DNA of 64,000 nt from Cellulomonas timonensis (GTDB lineage Bacteria; Actinomycetota; Actinomycetes; Actinomycetales; Cellulomonadaceae), in NCBI RefSeq assembly GCF_900046455.1, contig NZ_FCOT01000012.1:124001-188000 (forward strand). The letters run 5' to 3'. Position numbers and translations under genes: made by a program. Below the pieces are notes generated by a model that saw nothing but the letters and a program-made list of their open reading frames with translations, had not been told where the DNA came from and ran no database searches. Shown one piece after another: positions 56,175 through 64,000 of the stretch. Each line of letters begins with the position of its first letter. The first letter of the stretch is position 1.

Positions 56175-57023
56175 ATGGACACCACGCTGCACCACCTCGA
56201 CCGAGGCGACGGACGGCTCGCCTACACCTCGCAGGGCGCCGGGCCGGTCGTCGTCCTCGTGCCCGGGATGGGCGACCTGCGCTCCACTTGGCGCGACCTC
56301 GCGGGCCCGCTCGCCGCCGCCGGCCACCGCGTCATCGCCCTCGACCTGCGCGGCCACGGCGACTCCGACGCCACCTTCGCCGAGCACGGCCTGGTGCCCA
56401 TCGCCCAGGACGTGCTCGCCCTCCTCGAGCACCTCGACGAGCCCGCCGTGATCATCGGCAACTCAGTGGGCGCCGGCGCCGCCGCATGGGTCGCGAACGC
56501 CCGACCTGACCTGGTCGCCGGCCTCGTCCTCATCGCCGCCCACCTGCAGGACCACGGCCCGGTCAGCGCGACCGCCCGACTGCAGGTCTCACTGCTGCTG
56601 CGCCGCCCGTGGGGCCCGGCCGCCTGGGCATGGTTCTACCGCTCGCTCAACAACGGCCACCAGGCCCCCTGGCTCGGCGAGCACATCGACGCGCTGCGGG
56701 CCTCGCTGCGCCGCCCAGGGCGCATGGAGGCGTTCGGCGCCCTCGCCCGGAGCCTCGTCACCGAGACTGTCGACATCCCCGTGCCGGACATCCAGGCCCC
56801 CGCGCTCGTGCTCTACGGCGAGGGCGACAAGGAGTTCCCCGACCCCGCCGCCGAGCTCGACTGGCTCGTGGGGCGGCTGCCGCAGGCGACGGGCATGCTC
56901 ATCCCCGACAGCGGCCACTACCCGCAGGGCCAACGGCCCGACGTCGTGGTCCCCGCGGTCCTGGGCCACATCGCCACGCTGCCCCGCACCGACAGCGCCT
57001 GGGTGTTGGGCGCCCGTGCCTAG
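56175..57023 (+). CDS. Alpha/beta hydrolase
   Basis: 282 residues from the ATG at 56175 (MDTTLHHLDRGDGRLAY); an ATG at 56148 would lie upstream of, and overlap, the operator. The nucleophile is S97 in VIIGNSVGAGAA, the acid is probably the Asp in LYGEGDKEFPD and the base is H in PDSGHYPQGQ; the oxyanion loop is PGMGD, with DLRGHGDSD after it. The layout is that of a small-molecule esterase or lactonase-like hydrolase; the substrate is unknown. It overlaps the tetR gene by 8 nt and is probably repressed by it. Confidence 0.88.
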   Translation: MDTTLHHLDRGDGRLAYTSQGAGPVVVLVPGMGDLRSTWRDLAGPLAAAGHRVIALDLRGHGDSDATFAEHGLVPIAQDVLALLEHLDEPAVIIGNSVGAGAAAWVANARPDLVAGLVLIAAHLQDHGPVSATARLQVSLLLRRPWGPAAWAWFYRSLNNGHQAPWLGEHIDALRASLRRPGRMEAFGALARSLVTETVDIPVPDIQAPALVLYGEGDKEFPDPAAELDWLVGRLPQATGMLIPDSGHYPQGQRPDVVVPAVLGHIATLPRTDSAWVLGARA

Positions 57024-57624
57024 GGCCGGGCTGTCCCACGACGCCGTCGTCGCCCTCGCCCTCGAGGTGGTCGACGAGGGCGGCCCGCGCGGATTCGCCC
57101 AGCTCACACTCGCCGCGGTGGCCGAGCGGGCCGGGGTCGCCACCCCCAGCCTCTACAAGCACGTGGGCGGGCTGCCCGCGCTGCGCCGCGAGGTGGCCAG
57201 GATCGCCGTCGAGCACCTCACCGCCACGCTGTCCGCCGCCGCCGCCGCCAGCACGCGGGACCCCGCGGACGCGCTGCGGGCCATGGCCCACGCTCTGCGC
57301 GAACAGGCCCGCGCCCTGCCCGGCCGGTACAGCGCCCTCCAGGGGGCGAGCTGGGTGCTCGACCCAGAGGCCACAGCCGTGCGCGCCGCCGCCGGCGAGA
57401 CGGTCGCCGTGATCGCCGAGCAGCTCACGCGGCTGGGCGTCCCCGAGTCCCGCCGGATCGACGCGGTCCGCGCGTTCCGCGCGGCGGTGCACGGCTTCAT
57501 CGCGCTCGAGCTCGACGGCGGGTTCGGCCTCCCGGACGACGTGGACGTGAGCTTCGACTACCTCGTCGACGGGCTGGTGGACGCGCTGGCGACGACCGGC
57601 GCCGCTACGACAACGAGCCAGTGA
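57016..57624 (+). CDS. TetR/AcrR family regulator
   Basis: 202 residues from a GTG within the 3' end of the hydrolase gene. The N-terminal HTH is LTLAAVAERAGVATPSLYKHVGGLPALR and the C-terminal ligand domain has the WHG-like (TetR_C_33) helices with AVHGFIALELDGGFGLPDD. It likely binds the palindrome at 56150-56166 and so controls its own transcript. The stop overlaps the 3' end of the convergent esterase gene by 20 nt. Confidence 0.92.
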   Translation: MPRAGLSHDAVVALALEVVDEGGPRGFAQLTLAAVAERAGVATPSLYKHVGGLPALRREVARIAVEHLTATLSAAAAASTRDPADALRAMAHALREQARALPGRYSALQGASWVLDPEATAVRAAAGETVAVIAEQLTRLGVPESRRIDAVRAFRAAVHGFIALELDGGFGLPDDVDVSFDYLVDGLVDALATTGAATTTSQ

Positions 57625-58642
57625 CCGACGGCTCCAGCGCCACCGGCTCCGCGGCACGCGCCACTCTGGGGGCGAGCCACTCGAGCTGACGGCTGAACTG
57701 GTAGGCCTCCCCGCCCTCATGTTGGTTGAACGGGTAAACGACCATCTCCTTGTCCTCGACCCCGCCGGCCAGCGCCCCGTAGTGGTTGAACGCCGCGTAG
57801 ACGGTAGACGGCGGGCAGACCGGGTCCATCAGCGCCACGGAGAACAGCGCCGGGGCCGACGCCCGACGGGCCAGGTGCACGCCGTCGAGGTAGGAGAGCG
57901 TGCGGAACACCTGCTCGTCCGTGCCGCGGCGCACCGCGAGGTAGTTGGTGATCTCGCCGTACGGGTCGGCGTCCGTGATCTCCACAGCCCGGCGGTAGTG
58001 GCACAGGAACGGCACATTGGGCATCACCGCGAGCAGGCCGTCGGCCAGCCCCGCGACCGCCAGCGCGAGCCCGCCGCCCTGGCTGCCGCCGGTCACCGTC
58101 ACGCGGGAGCCGTCGACACCGGGCACCGCGCGGACCGCGTCGATCGCGCGCACCGCGTCGGTCATCACGCGGCGGTAGTAGTGCTCCTCCGGGTCCAGGA
58201 TGCCCCGGGTCATGAACCCCGGGGTCGCCGGCCCTGAGCCCACCGGGTCGGGGGTGTCCCCACCGGCGCCCCAGCGACCGCCCTGGCCCCGGGTGTCCAT
58301 CAACAGGTGCGCGTAGCCCGCGGCCGCCCACCCCAGATGCTCATGCGGCAGCCCGCGCCCGCCGCCGTACCCGATCAGCTCGACGACCGCCGGCAGCGGG
58401 CCGGCGACGCCCGCCGGCCGGGTCAGCCAGCCCTTGATCGGGTGCCCGCCGAACCCCGCGAACGTCACGTCGTACGCCTCGATCAGCGTCAGCCCGGTCT
58501 CGACGCGCTCGAGCCGCAGCCCCAGGTCATGGGACCGCGCGTCGGCGAGCGTCCGACGCCAGAACTCGTCGAAGTCGTCCGGCTCGTCGAGGGCCGGCAG
58601 GTACGTCTCAAGCTCAGCGAGGGGCAGGTCGAACAGGGCCAT
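57605..58642 (-). CDS. CE7 acetyl esterase (acetylxylan esterase / cephalosporin C deacetylase type)
   Basis: 345 residues from the ATG at 58642; a GTG two codons earlier is also open. Family CE7 signatures are complete: RGQ in MDTRGQGGRWG, GxSQG in VTGGSQGGGLAL, and HE in NQHEGGEAYQ, giving the Ser-Asp-His triad with the Asp in LMDPVCPPST. The N-terminal PEDFDEFW-like segment EPDDFDEFWRRTLADARSHD is typical. It removes acetyl groups from short xylooligosaccharides or similar esters, in the cytosol since no signal peptide is present. Ends within the 3' end of tetR. Confidence 0.93.
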   Translation of the reverse strand: MALFDLPLAELETYLPALDEPDDFDEFWRRTLADARSHDLGLRLERVETGLTLIEAYDVTFAGFGGHPIKGWLTRPAGVAGPLPAVVELIGYGGGRGLPHEHLGWAAAGYAHLLMDTRGQGGRWGAGGDTPDPVGSGPATPGFMTRGILDPEEHYYRRVMTDAVRAIDAVRAVPGVDGSRVTVTGGSQGGGLALAVAGLADGLLAVMPNVPFLCHYRRAVEITDADPYGEITNYLAVRRGTDEQVFRTLSYLDGVHLARRASAPALFSVALMDPVCPPSTVYAAFNHYGALAGGVEDKEMVVYPFNQHEGGEAYQFSRQLEWLAPRVARAAEPVALEPSVTGSLS

Positions 58643-58709
58643 GAGCACGTGCTTTCTAGGAGGAGGCGAACAGGATCCGGGGCGCCCGGCGCATCAGTGC
58701 GTCAATGCG

Positions 58710-60116
58710 TCAATGCGTGAGGAAGCCGAGCAGGTCGTGGCGGGTCAGGACGCCCACGGGGTTGCCGTCGTCGACCACCATGAGCGCGTCGGCCTGCTGC
58801 AGCGCCGCGCGCGCGGCCTCCACCGACTCCCCCGCCCCGATCAGCGGCAGCCGGTCGGACATGTGCCGGTCGACCCGGTCGGAGAGCTCCGCCGCGCCGG
58901 AGAACACCGCGTCGAGCAGCGCGCGCTCGCTCACGGACCCGGCGACCTCGCCGATCATCACCGGGGGCTCGGCGCCGACGACGGGCATCTGCGAGACGCC
59001 GTACTCGTGCAGGATCTCGATCGCGTCACGCACCGTCTCATTGGGGTGGGTGTGCACCAGCGCCGGGATCTGCCCGCTCTTGCCGCCGAGCACGTCGGCG
59101 ACGGTGGCGCCCTCCTCGGCGGGCAGGAACCCGTACGAGCGCATCCAGGAGTCGTTGAAGATCTTGGACATGTACCCGCGGCCGCTGTCGGGCAACAGCA
59201 CCACGATCACCGCCGAGGCAGCCGCTTGCGGGTCCTCGTCCTGCAGGCGCTGGGCCAGGCGCAGCGCGGCGACCACCGCCATCCCACAGGAGCCGCCGAC
59301 CAGCAGCCCCTCCTCGCGGGCGAGCCGCCGGGTCATCGAGAATGAGTCGGCGTCGGAGACAGCGATGATCTCGTCGGGCACCGCGGGGTCGTAGGCGGTC
59401 GGCCAGAAGTCCTCGCCCACGCCCTCGACCAAGTACGGACGCCCGTCGCCGCCGGAGTAGACGGAGCCTTGCGGGTCAGCGCCCACGACGCGCACCCGGC
59501 CGCCGTCGGCCGCGGCCCGCCCGGCCGACGCGTCCTTGAGGTAGCGGCCAGTGCCGGTGATGGTGCCGCCGGTGCCGACCCCGGCGACGAAGTGCGTCAC
59601 GCGGCCGTCCGTGTCGTTCCAGACCTCGGGCCCGGTGGTCTCGTAGTGGCTCGCGGGGCCATTGAGGTTGGCGTACTGGTTCGGCTTCCAGGCGCCGTCG
59701 ATCTCCTTCACCAGCCGGTCGGAGACCGAGTAATAGGAGTCGGGGTGGTCGGGGGCCACCGCCGTGGGCGTCACGACCACCTCGGCGCCGTACGCGCGCA
59801 GCACGTCACGCTTGTCCTGGGAGACCTTGTCCGGGCACACGAAGACGCATCGGTAGCCCTTGCGCTGGGCGACCAGGGCCAGGCCCACGCCGGTGTTCCC
59901 ACTGGTCGGCTCGACGATGGTGCCGCCCGGCAGCAGCTCGCCGCTGGCCTCCGCCGCCTCGATCATCTTCAGCGCGATGCGGTCCTTCGCGGAGCCGCCC
60001 GGGTTCATGTACTCGATCTTGGCGAGGACTGTCGCGGACAGCCCCTCGGTCACGGAGGTGAGCTGGACGAGGGGGGTGTTCCCGACGAGCTCGGAGATGT
60101 GCTTCGCGTACTTCAC
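58710..60116 (-). CDS. cbs: Cystathionine beta-synthase with C-terminal CBS pair
   Basis: 468 residues. PLP lysine K44 in NPGGSAKDRIALKM, phosphate loop PTSGNTGVGLALVAQ and GTGGTITGTG; no haem-binding N-terminus, as expected for bacteria. The C-terminus (about 345-468) carries two CBS motifs (VRDAIEILHEYGVSQMPVVG and AALQQADALMVVDDGNPVGV), which may sense a nucleotide or SAM. It condenses serine with homocysteine, the first reverse trans-sulfuration step. It ends within a short TGCGTCAA tandem repeat. Partner of the metB-family gene at 52704. Confidence 0.94.
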   Translation of the reverse strand: MKYAKHISELVGNTPLVQLTSVTEGLSATVLAKIEYMNPGGSAKDRIALKMIEAAEASGELLPGGTIVEPTSGNTGVGLALVAQRKGYRCVFVCPDKVSQDKRDVLRAYGAEVVVTPTAVAPDHPDSYYSVSDRLVKEIDGAWKPNQYANLNGPASHYETTGPEVWNDTDGRVTHFVAGVGTGGTITGTGRYLKDASAGRAAADGGRVRVVGADPQGSVYSGGDGRPYLVEGVGEDFWPTAYDPAVPDEIIAVSDADSFSMTRRLAREEGLLVGGSCGMAVVAALRLAQRLQDEDPQAAASAVIVVLLPDSGRGYMSKIFNDSWMRSYGFLPAEEGATVADVLGGKSGQIPALVHTHPNETVRDAIEILHEYGVSQMPVVGAEPPVMIGEVAGSVSERALLDAVFSGAAELSDRVDRHMSDRLPLIGAGESVEAARAALQQADALMVVDDGNPVGVLTRHDLLGFLTH

Positions 60117-60272
60117 GGTGGCGGTGCTCCGGGGGGTGGGCGACAGGTGCGGGCGCCGGCGCCCTCATCGGCGCGCGTCGTCCCGGCGATCATCCCACCA
60201 GCCGGGTCGCTGGCACAGCCTCCCGCGCACGGGTGTGGCGGAACGGCCACCGTGGCCCCTGTGGACGCACGA

Positions 60273-60301
60273 ACGCCCGGGTGCGACTCGCACCCGGGCG
60301 T
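60273..60301 (-). terminator. Terminator of the Bax-inhibitor-1 gene
   Basis: Perfect 13-bp arms (ACGCCCGGGTGCG at 60273-60285 and its complement at 60289-60301) with a 3-nt loop, 22 nt past the stop of the minus-strand gene. Outer bases (CGAAC/GTTCG) can extend the stem with a bulge. Confidence 0.8.
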
Positions 60302-60323
60302 CCGGTCGTTCGTGTCCTTGCGG

Positions 60324-61169
60324 TCAGTCGCCGCGCAGGATCGACAGCAGGCGGAGCAGCTCGAGGTACAGCCACACCAGCGTGACGATCAGCCCGAACG
60401 CCGCCGACCACGCGAACTTCGCGGGAGCGCCCTGCTCGACGCCGCGCTTGATCGAGTCGAAGTCCATGATCAGCGACATGGATGCCAGGCCCACCGCGAA
60501 CAGGCCGACGCCGATGCCGAGCAGCCCGCTGCGCAGCGGGCCGTACTGGCCGCCGCCCACGCCGACCAGCATGAGGACGACGTTGATCAGCGAGTACGCG
60601 AGGTAGCCGACCAGCGAGAGCATGAGGAACTTGGTGAACTTCGGGGTGACGCGCACCTTGCCCGAGCGGAACAGGAACAGCGCCGTGCCGAAGACGGCGA
60701 GGGTCGCGAGGACCGCCTGCCCGACGACACCGTCGTACTGCGCCTCGTAGAACGCGCTGATGCCGCCGAGGAACACACCTTGGGCCACCGTGTACGCGAT
60801 GATCAGCGCGGGGCTCGGGGTCTTCTTGAACGCGTTCACCAGGCCGAGGCCGAGGCCGACGATGGCGCCGATGAAGAACAGGCCCGGCGCGATCATCCAG
60901 GTCGCCGCGCCGACGACCACGAGCAGCGCGAGCAGCCCGCCGGTCTTCATGATGACGTCGTCATACGTCATCCGGCCCGTCTGCGCCGTCGTGGCGGACG
61001 GAGCCTGGTACAGCTCGTTCAGCGACGCGGCATCGGCCGGGGCCCCGTACGGCGCCTGCTGCCCATAGGGCGCCGGCATCGTGGACGTGCTCCCGGATCC
61101 CTTGCGGGCACGAGCCCGCTCGCGGGGGTCGCCGAAGATGTCGCTGTTGCCGAAGACGGGATTGCTCAT
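60324..61169 (-). CDS. Bax inhibitor-1 / YccA family membrane protein
   Basis: 281 residues from the ATG at 61169, with AGGAGG upstream. A long soluble N-terminus (about 70 residues, MSNPVFGNSDIFGD, then Gln/Pro/Ala-rich) is followed by seven membrane segments and the conserved C-terminal region FDSIKRGVEQGAPAKFAWSA with GLIVTLVWLYLELLRLL. Related proteins work as pH-sensitive calcium leak channels. The YccA group lacks a clear cellular partner here. It is divergent from the ABC exporter genes. Confidence 0.93.
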   Translation of the reverse strand: MSNPVFGNSDIFGDPRERARARKGSGSTSTMPAPYGQQAPYGAPADAASLNELYQAPSATTAQTGRMTYDDVIMKTGGLLALLVVVGAATWMIAPGLFFIGAIVGLGLGLVNAFKKTPSPALIIAYTVAQGVFLGGISAFYEAQYDGVVGQAVLATLAVFGTALFLFRSGKVRVTPKFTKFLMLSLVGYLAYSLINVVLMLVGVGGGQYGPLRSGLLGIGVGLFAVGLASMSLIMDFDSIKRGVEQGAPAKFAWSAAFGLIVTLVWLYLELLRLLSILRGD

Positions 61170-61464
61170 GTCTTCCTCCTGGTCGCGGCGCCCCGAGAAC
61201 ACCTCGGCGCGGTCGTGTGGACGGCCGGTCCGCCGCGGGGACGGAGCCGCTGGCCAGTCACTACAGTACGCAAACGCGCGACCCGGCCGATTCGTTCCCG
61301 GAGGCGCCGCCCCCTGATCCGACCCGGACGCGGGGCTCAGGGTGGTCCTCCTTGCGGCGTACTCCCCCGGCCGGCGATCTCCGTCTCGCGACGGTTCCGC
61401 GCCCCGTCCCGGCCGCCGTAGGTTCGTGATGCTCGCTCCCCACCCCTGCATCCGAGGACGTCAC
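61170..61464. other. Divergent intergenic region, BI-1 gene / ABC exporter
   Basis: 295 bases. It carries the ribosome sites of both neighbours (AGGAGG for the minus gene, GAGGACG for the plus gene) and no other supported gene. I see no clear promoter hexamers or palindromes. The open frames that cross it are shadows. Confidence 0.5.
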
Positions 61465-62424
61465 ATGATCGAGGCACGCGGCCTGACCAAGAGGTACGGG
61501 TCCAAGACTGCCGTCGACGGCATCAGCTTCACCGTCCAGCCCGGCAAGGTCACCGGCTTCCTCGGCCCGAACGGCGCCGGCAAGTCCACCACCATGCGCA
61601 TGATCGTCGGCCTCGACCGCCCCACCGCCGGCGACGTCACGGTCAACGGCCGCCCCTTCGCCGAGCACAAGGCGCCCCTGCACGAGGTCGGCGCGCTGCT
61701 CGACGCGAAGGCCGTCCACACAGGTCGCAGCGCCGCGAACCACCTGGCGGCGATGGCGGCCACGCACGGCATCGGCAAGGCCCGCGTGCGCGAGGTCATC
61801 GAGATGACCGGCCTGGGAACCGTCGCCGGCAAGCGGGTCGGCGGGTTCTCGCTCGGCATGGGCCAGCGGCTGGGCATCGCCTCGGCACTGCTCGGCGACC
61901 CCCGCACGCTCATCCTCGACGAGCCGGTCAACGGCCTCGACCCCGAGGGCGTGCTGTGGGTGCGCAACCTCGTGCGGTTCCTCGCCTCCGAGGGGCGGAC
62001 CGTCTTCCTGTCCTCGCACTTGATGAGCGAGATGGCGCTGACCGCCGACCACATCATCGTGATCGGGCGCGGGCGCATCATCGCGGACGCCCCGGTGCAG
62101 GACATCGTGGCCCGCGCCACCGGCACCACCGTCCGGGTGCGCACCCCGCACGCCACCCAGCTCGCGGAGCTGCTCCGCGCCGCCGATGTGACGATCTCCA
62201 CCTCGGAGCCCGGCCTGCTCGAGATCACCGGCTCCACTGCCGTGACCATCGGGGAGACCGCCGCGGCCGCCCAGCTCGTGCTGCATGAGCTCACGCCCGT
62301 CGCCGCGTCCCTCGAGGACGCCTACATGTCCCTGACCGCCGACTCCGTCGAGTACCACTCGACCTCGACGGGCCTGCCCACCCCCGCCCTGGCAGCGTCC
62401 GGCGTGACCCCTGAGGAGAACTGA
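61465..62424 (+). CDS. ABC-2 exporter ATP-binding protein
   Basis: 319 residues from the ATG at 61465. Walker A GPNGAGKST (about 38-46), signature FSLGMGQRLG, Walker B TLILDEPVNGLDPEGV, H-loop VFLSSHLMSEM; LSSHLMSEMALTADHIIVIG is typical of actinobacterial BcrA/NatA-like exporters. The C-terminal part to 319 is a regulatory extension. Its stop overlaps the permease ATG (TGATG), so the two are coupled, and a sensor kinase follows; such triads often confer resistance to antimicrobial peptides or export a lantibiotic-like compound. Confidence 0.94.
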   Translation: MIEARGLTKRYGSKTAVDGISFTVQPGKVTGFLGPNGAGKSTTMRMIVGLDRPTAGDVTVNGRPFAEHKAPLHEVGALLDAKAVHTGRSAANHLAAMAATHGIGKARVREVIEMTGLGTVAGKRVGGFSLGMGQRLGIASALLGDPRTLILDEPVNGLDPEGVLWVRNLVRFLASEGRTVFLSSHLMSEMALTADHIIVIGRGRIIADAPVQDIVARATGTTVRVRTPHATQLAELLRAADVTISTSEPGLLEITGSTAVTIGETAAAAQLVLHELTPVAASLEDAYMSLTADSVEYHSTSTGLPTPALAASGVTPEEN

Positions 62425-63287
62425 TGAGCACCACGACGCTGACCGCCGGGGCGCCAGCCACCGCCACGGTCGGGCACGCGACCCGCCCGGGCGTGACATT
62501 CGGCCGCCTCGTCGTCGCCGAGTGGATCAAGTTCCGCTCCTTGCGCTCGACCTGGTGGACCCTCGCCCTGGCCGTCGTCGGGATGGTCGGGATCAGCCTG
62601 ATCTTCGCGATCGGCGTCCGCGCCAGCGCGATCACCGCTGAGGAGGAGAACAGCATGCTGGGCGTGCTCGTGATCGTCTTCGGCTACTCCGCCGCCCAGC
62701 TCGCGCTCGCCGTGCTCGGCGCCCTGACGATCACCGGCGAGTACTCCACCGGGATGATCCGCTCGACCTTCACGGCCGCACCGCGCCGGCTGCCCGCGCT
62801 GTGGGCCAAGCTGCTGGTGCTGACCGTCGTGACGGTCGTGGTCTCCGTCGTCGGCCTCGTGCTGTCCTACCTCCTCACGCTGCCGCTGCTCTCGGGCACC
62901 GGGGTGAGCCTGGACCTGGGCGATAGCGAGACGGTGCGCGCCCTCGCCGGAGTGCCGCTCTACCTCACGGCCGTCACGCTGCTGGCCTTCACCATCGGCG
63001 CGATCATGCGGCACTCGGCCGGGGCCATCACCACCACGCTCGGCGTCATGCTCGTGGTGCCGATGGTGTTCAACATCCTCGGGGTCTTCTTCACCTGGGC
63101 GCCGCGCGTCGGCGCCTACATGCCCACGACGGCCGGCGAGCAGATCATGTCCTTCGGCGGCCTCGCGGGCTCCGGGATGGTCTCGGACGTGTCGCTGTCG
63201 CCGTGGATGGGGATCAGCCTGCTCGGCGCCTATGTCGTCGCGCTCCTCGCACTCGCGGCGGTGCTCATGCGTCGGAGGGACGCCTGA
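62424..63287 (+). CDS. ABC-2 exporter permease
   Basis: 287 residues. Six membrane segments, starting with a basic amphipathic N-terminus (EWIKFRSLRSTWWTLALAVV), then LVIVFGYSAAQLALAVLGAL, the LGALTITGEYSTGMIRSTFT motif of ABC-2 permeases, and VVVSVVGLVLSYLLTLPLLS. Partner of the preceding ATPase. The end overlaps the region where the kinase could start. Confidence 0.92.
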   Translation: MSTTTLTAGAPATATVGHATRPGVTFGRLVVAEWIKFRSLRSTWWTLALAVVGMVGISLIFAIGVRASAITAEEENSMLGVLVIVFGYSAAQLALAVLGALTITGEYSTGMIRSTFTAAPRRLPALWAKLLVLTVVTVVVSVVGLVLSYLLTLPLLSGTGVSLDLGDSETVRALAGVPLYLTAVTLLAFTIGAIMRHSAGAITTTLGVMLVVPMVFNILGVFFTWAPRVGAYMPTTAGEQIMSFGGLAGSGMVSDVSLSPWMGISLLGAYVVALLALAAVLMRRRDA

Positions 63288-63361
63288 GCGACGTCGCGCC
63301 CCTGGCGCCGGGCCGGGCACTGCCCGACCCGGCGCTCTCGGCTGTCCCGGCGCGCTCCGCC

Positions 63362-64000
63362 GTGCCGGTCCACACTCCCGCCCCCACGGTGTTCAGCGAG
63401 CAGAACGCCCGGCACGGCGGCCCTGTCCGGCGCTGGGTCTGGCGCCACCCGGTGGCGATGGACTGGCTCGTCGCCGGGAGCTTCGCCGCCGCCGGCGTGC
63501 TGAACTCGCTGGTGGTCGACGGCCCCCGGTCGGTCGCCATGCTGCCGGTGGTCCTGGCTGGCGCGGCCGCGCTGCTCGCCCGGCGCCAGCGCCCAGAGGC
63601 CATGCTCGCGGTGCTCTCGCTGCTCGGCGCGATCGCCCTGGCCCTCACGGCCAGCCTGTCCAGCTTCGACCTCGCCGCGGCCTTCGGCCTGTACGCCGTC
63701 GCCGCCGTGCGCACACCCCGCGTCGCCTGGACCGCGTTCGGCCTCTCCGCCGGCGCGACAACCCTGGCGGTGCTCGCCTTCGCCCCGTCGACGCTCTCGG
63801 GCGAGGTGGGCGTCTACCTCGTCCTCGGGTTCGCGGCGCTCGCGATCGGCGCCTCGGCCCGCAACCGCCGCCTGCATGTCGTGGACCTGGTGGACCGGGC
63901 CAACGCGCTCGCCCGGGAGACTGAGCAGCGCGCCCAGCTCGCCAGCGCTGACGAGCGCGCCCGGATCGCCCGCGAGATGCATGACATCGTCGCGCACAGC
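63362..64000 (+). CDS. Sensor histidine kinase, HisKA_3 type (3' end outside window)
   Basis: The frame is open to the right edge. I place the start at GTG 63362, but GTG 63389 and an earlier non-canonical start near 63284, just after GGAGGG, are possible. Six membrane segments follow: MDWLVAGSFAAAGVLNSLVV, LPVVLAGAAALLARR, MLAVLSLLGAIALALTAS, AAAFGLYAVAAV, FGLSAGATTLAVLAFAP and GVYLVLGFAALAIGASA. Then comes a linker helix and the phosphoacceptor motif ERARIAREMHDIVAHS, whose His of MHD is the site. This is a NarL-type kinase sensor (HisKA_3); the ATPase domain is beyond the edge. Its partner regulator should follow. It probably controls the ABC exporter just upstream. Confidence 0.85.
   Translation, partial: MPVHTPAPTVFSEQNARHGGPVRRWVWRHPVAMDWLVAGSFAAAGVLNSLVVDGPRSVAMLPVVLAGAAALLARRQRPEAMLAVLSLLGAIALALTASLSSFDLAAAFGLYAVAAVRTPRVAWTAFGLSAGATTLAVLAFAPSTLSGEVGVYLVLGFAALAIGASARNRRLHVVDLVDRANALARETEQRAQLASADERARIAREMHDIVAHS

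Overview
The window is high-GC, densely packed DNA with frequent GTG starts, ATGA/GTGA stop-start overlaps, mycothiol genes (mshB and mca) and actinobacterial markers such as a DUF4307 membrane protein, a PIN-PhoH protein and a short Z-prenyl synthase. It looks like chromosomal sequence from an actinobacterium, probably of the Micrococcales/Cellulomonas type, although no gene here fixes the genus. I see no rRNA, tRNA, CRISPR array, phage module or insertion sequence.

Layout. 0-3.6 kb (minus strand): flavin reductase (cut by the edge), small membrane protein, mshB, typA. 3.7-16.7 kb (minus): two complete oligopeptide ABC importer loci, each with a lipoprotein binding protein, OppB, OppC and a fused OppD-OppF ATPase. 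The second locus carries a plus-strand PH-domain membrane protein between oppC and oppDF. 17-23.8 kb: a LbH acetyltransferase with a probable frameshift, ychF, an ABC exporter pair, rmuC, ispH. 24-27 kb (plus): xseA, xseB, a PfkB kinase, a DUF1801 protein. 27-33 kb (minus): a GH15 glycosidase and an LpqY-SugABC-like sugar importer. 33-35 kb: beta carbonic anhydrase and fumC. 35.4-43.4 kb (plus): two very large FtsX-type permeases and two MacB/LolD-type ATPases. 43.4-50 kb: phoH2, uppS-like, hemolysin III, nitrilase, small membrane protein, mca, DUF4307, greA. 50-60 kb: ilvA-PerM-metB (overlapping, minus), msrA, HEAT protein, FKBP, a hydrolase-TetR pair, a CE7 esterase, cbs. 60-64 kb: Bax-inhibitor-1 protein, ABC-2 ATPase and permease, and a histidine kinase cut by the right edge.

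Much of the backbone (ychF, ispH, xseA/B, fumC, phoH2, Z-prenyl synthase, hlyIII, mca, DUF4307, greA, metB, cbs) matches, as far as I recall, the order and relative strands of the Mycobacterium tuberculosis Rv1077-Rv1112 region read in reverse. The ABC transport blocks, GH15 cluster and hydrolase-TetR-esterase block would then be lineage-specific insertions in a conserved frame.

Two stretches do not look biological: 23792-23911 carries degenerate copies of the Tn5/Nextera mosaic end followed by poly-G/poly-C, and 38731-38832 is nearly pure G at the junction of the two FtsX permease genes. Both look like library or assembly artefacts, and they affect how xseA and the FtsX genes should be read. 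I did not find a convincing new defence or mobile system. The more unusual biology is the OppB with an approximately 200-residue membrane insertion, the ABC ATPase with an AbrB-like tail, the PH gene inside the opp locus, and clear palindromic operator candidates before the hemolysin III gene and the hydrolase-tetR pair.
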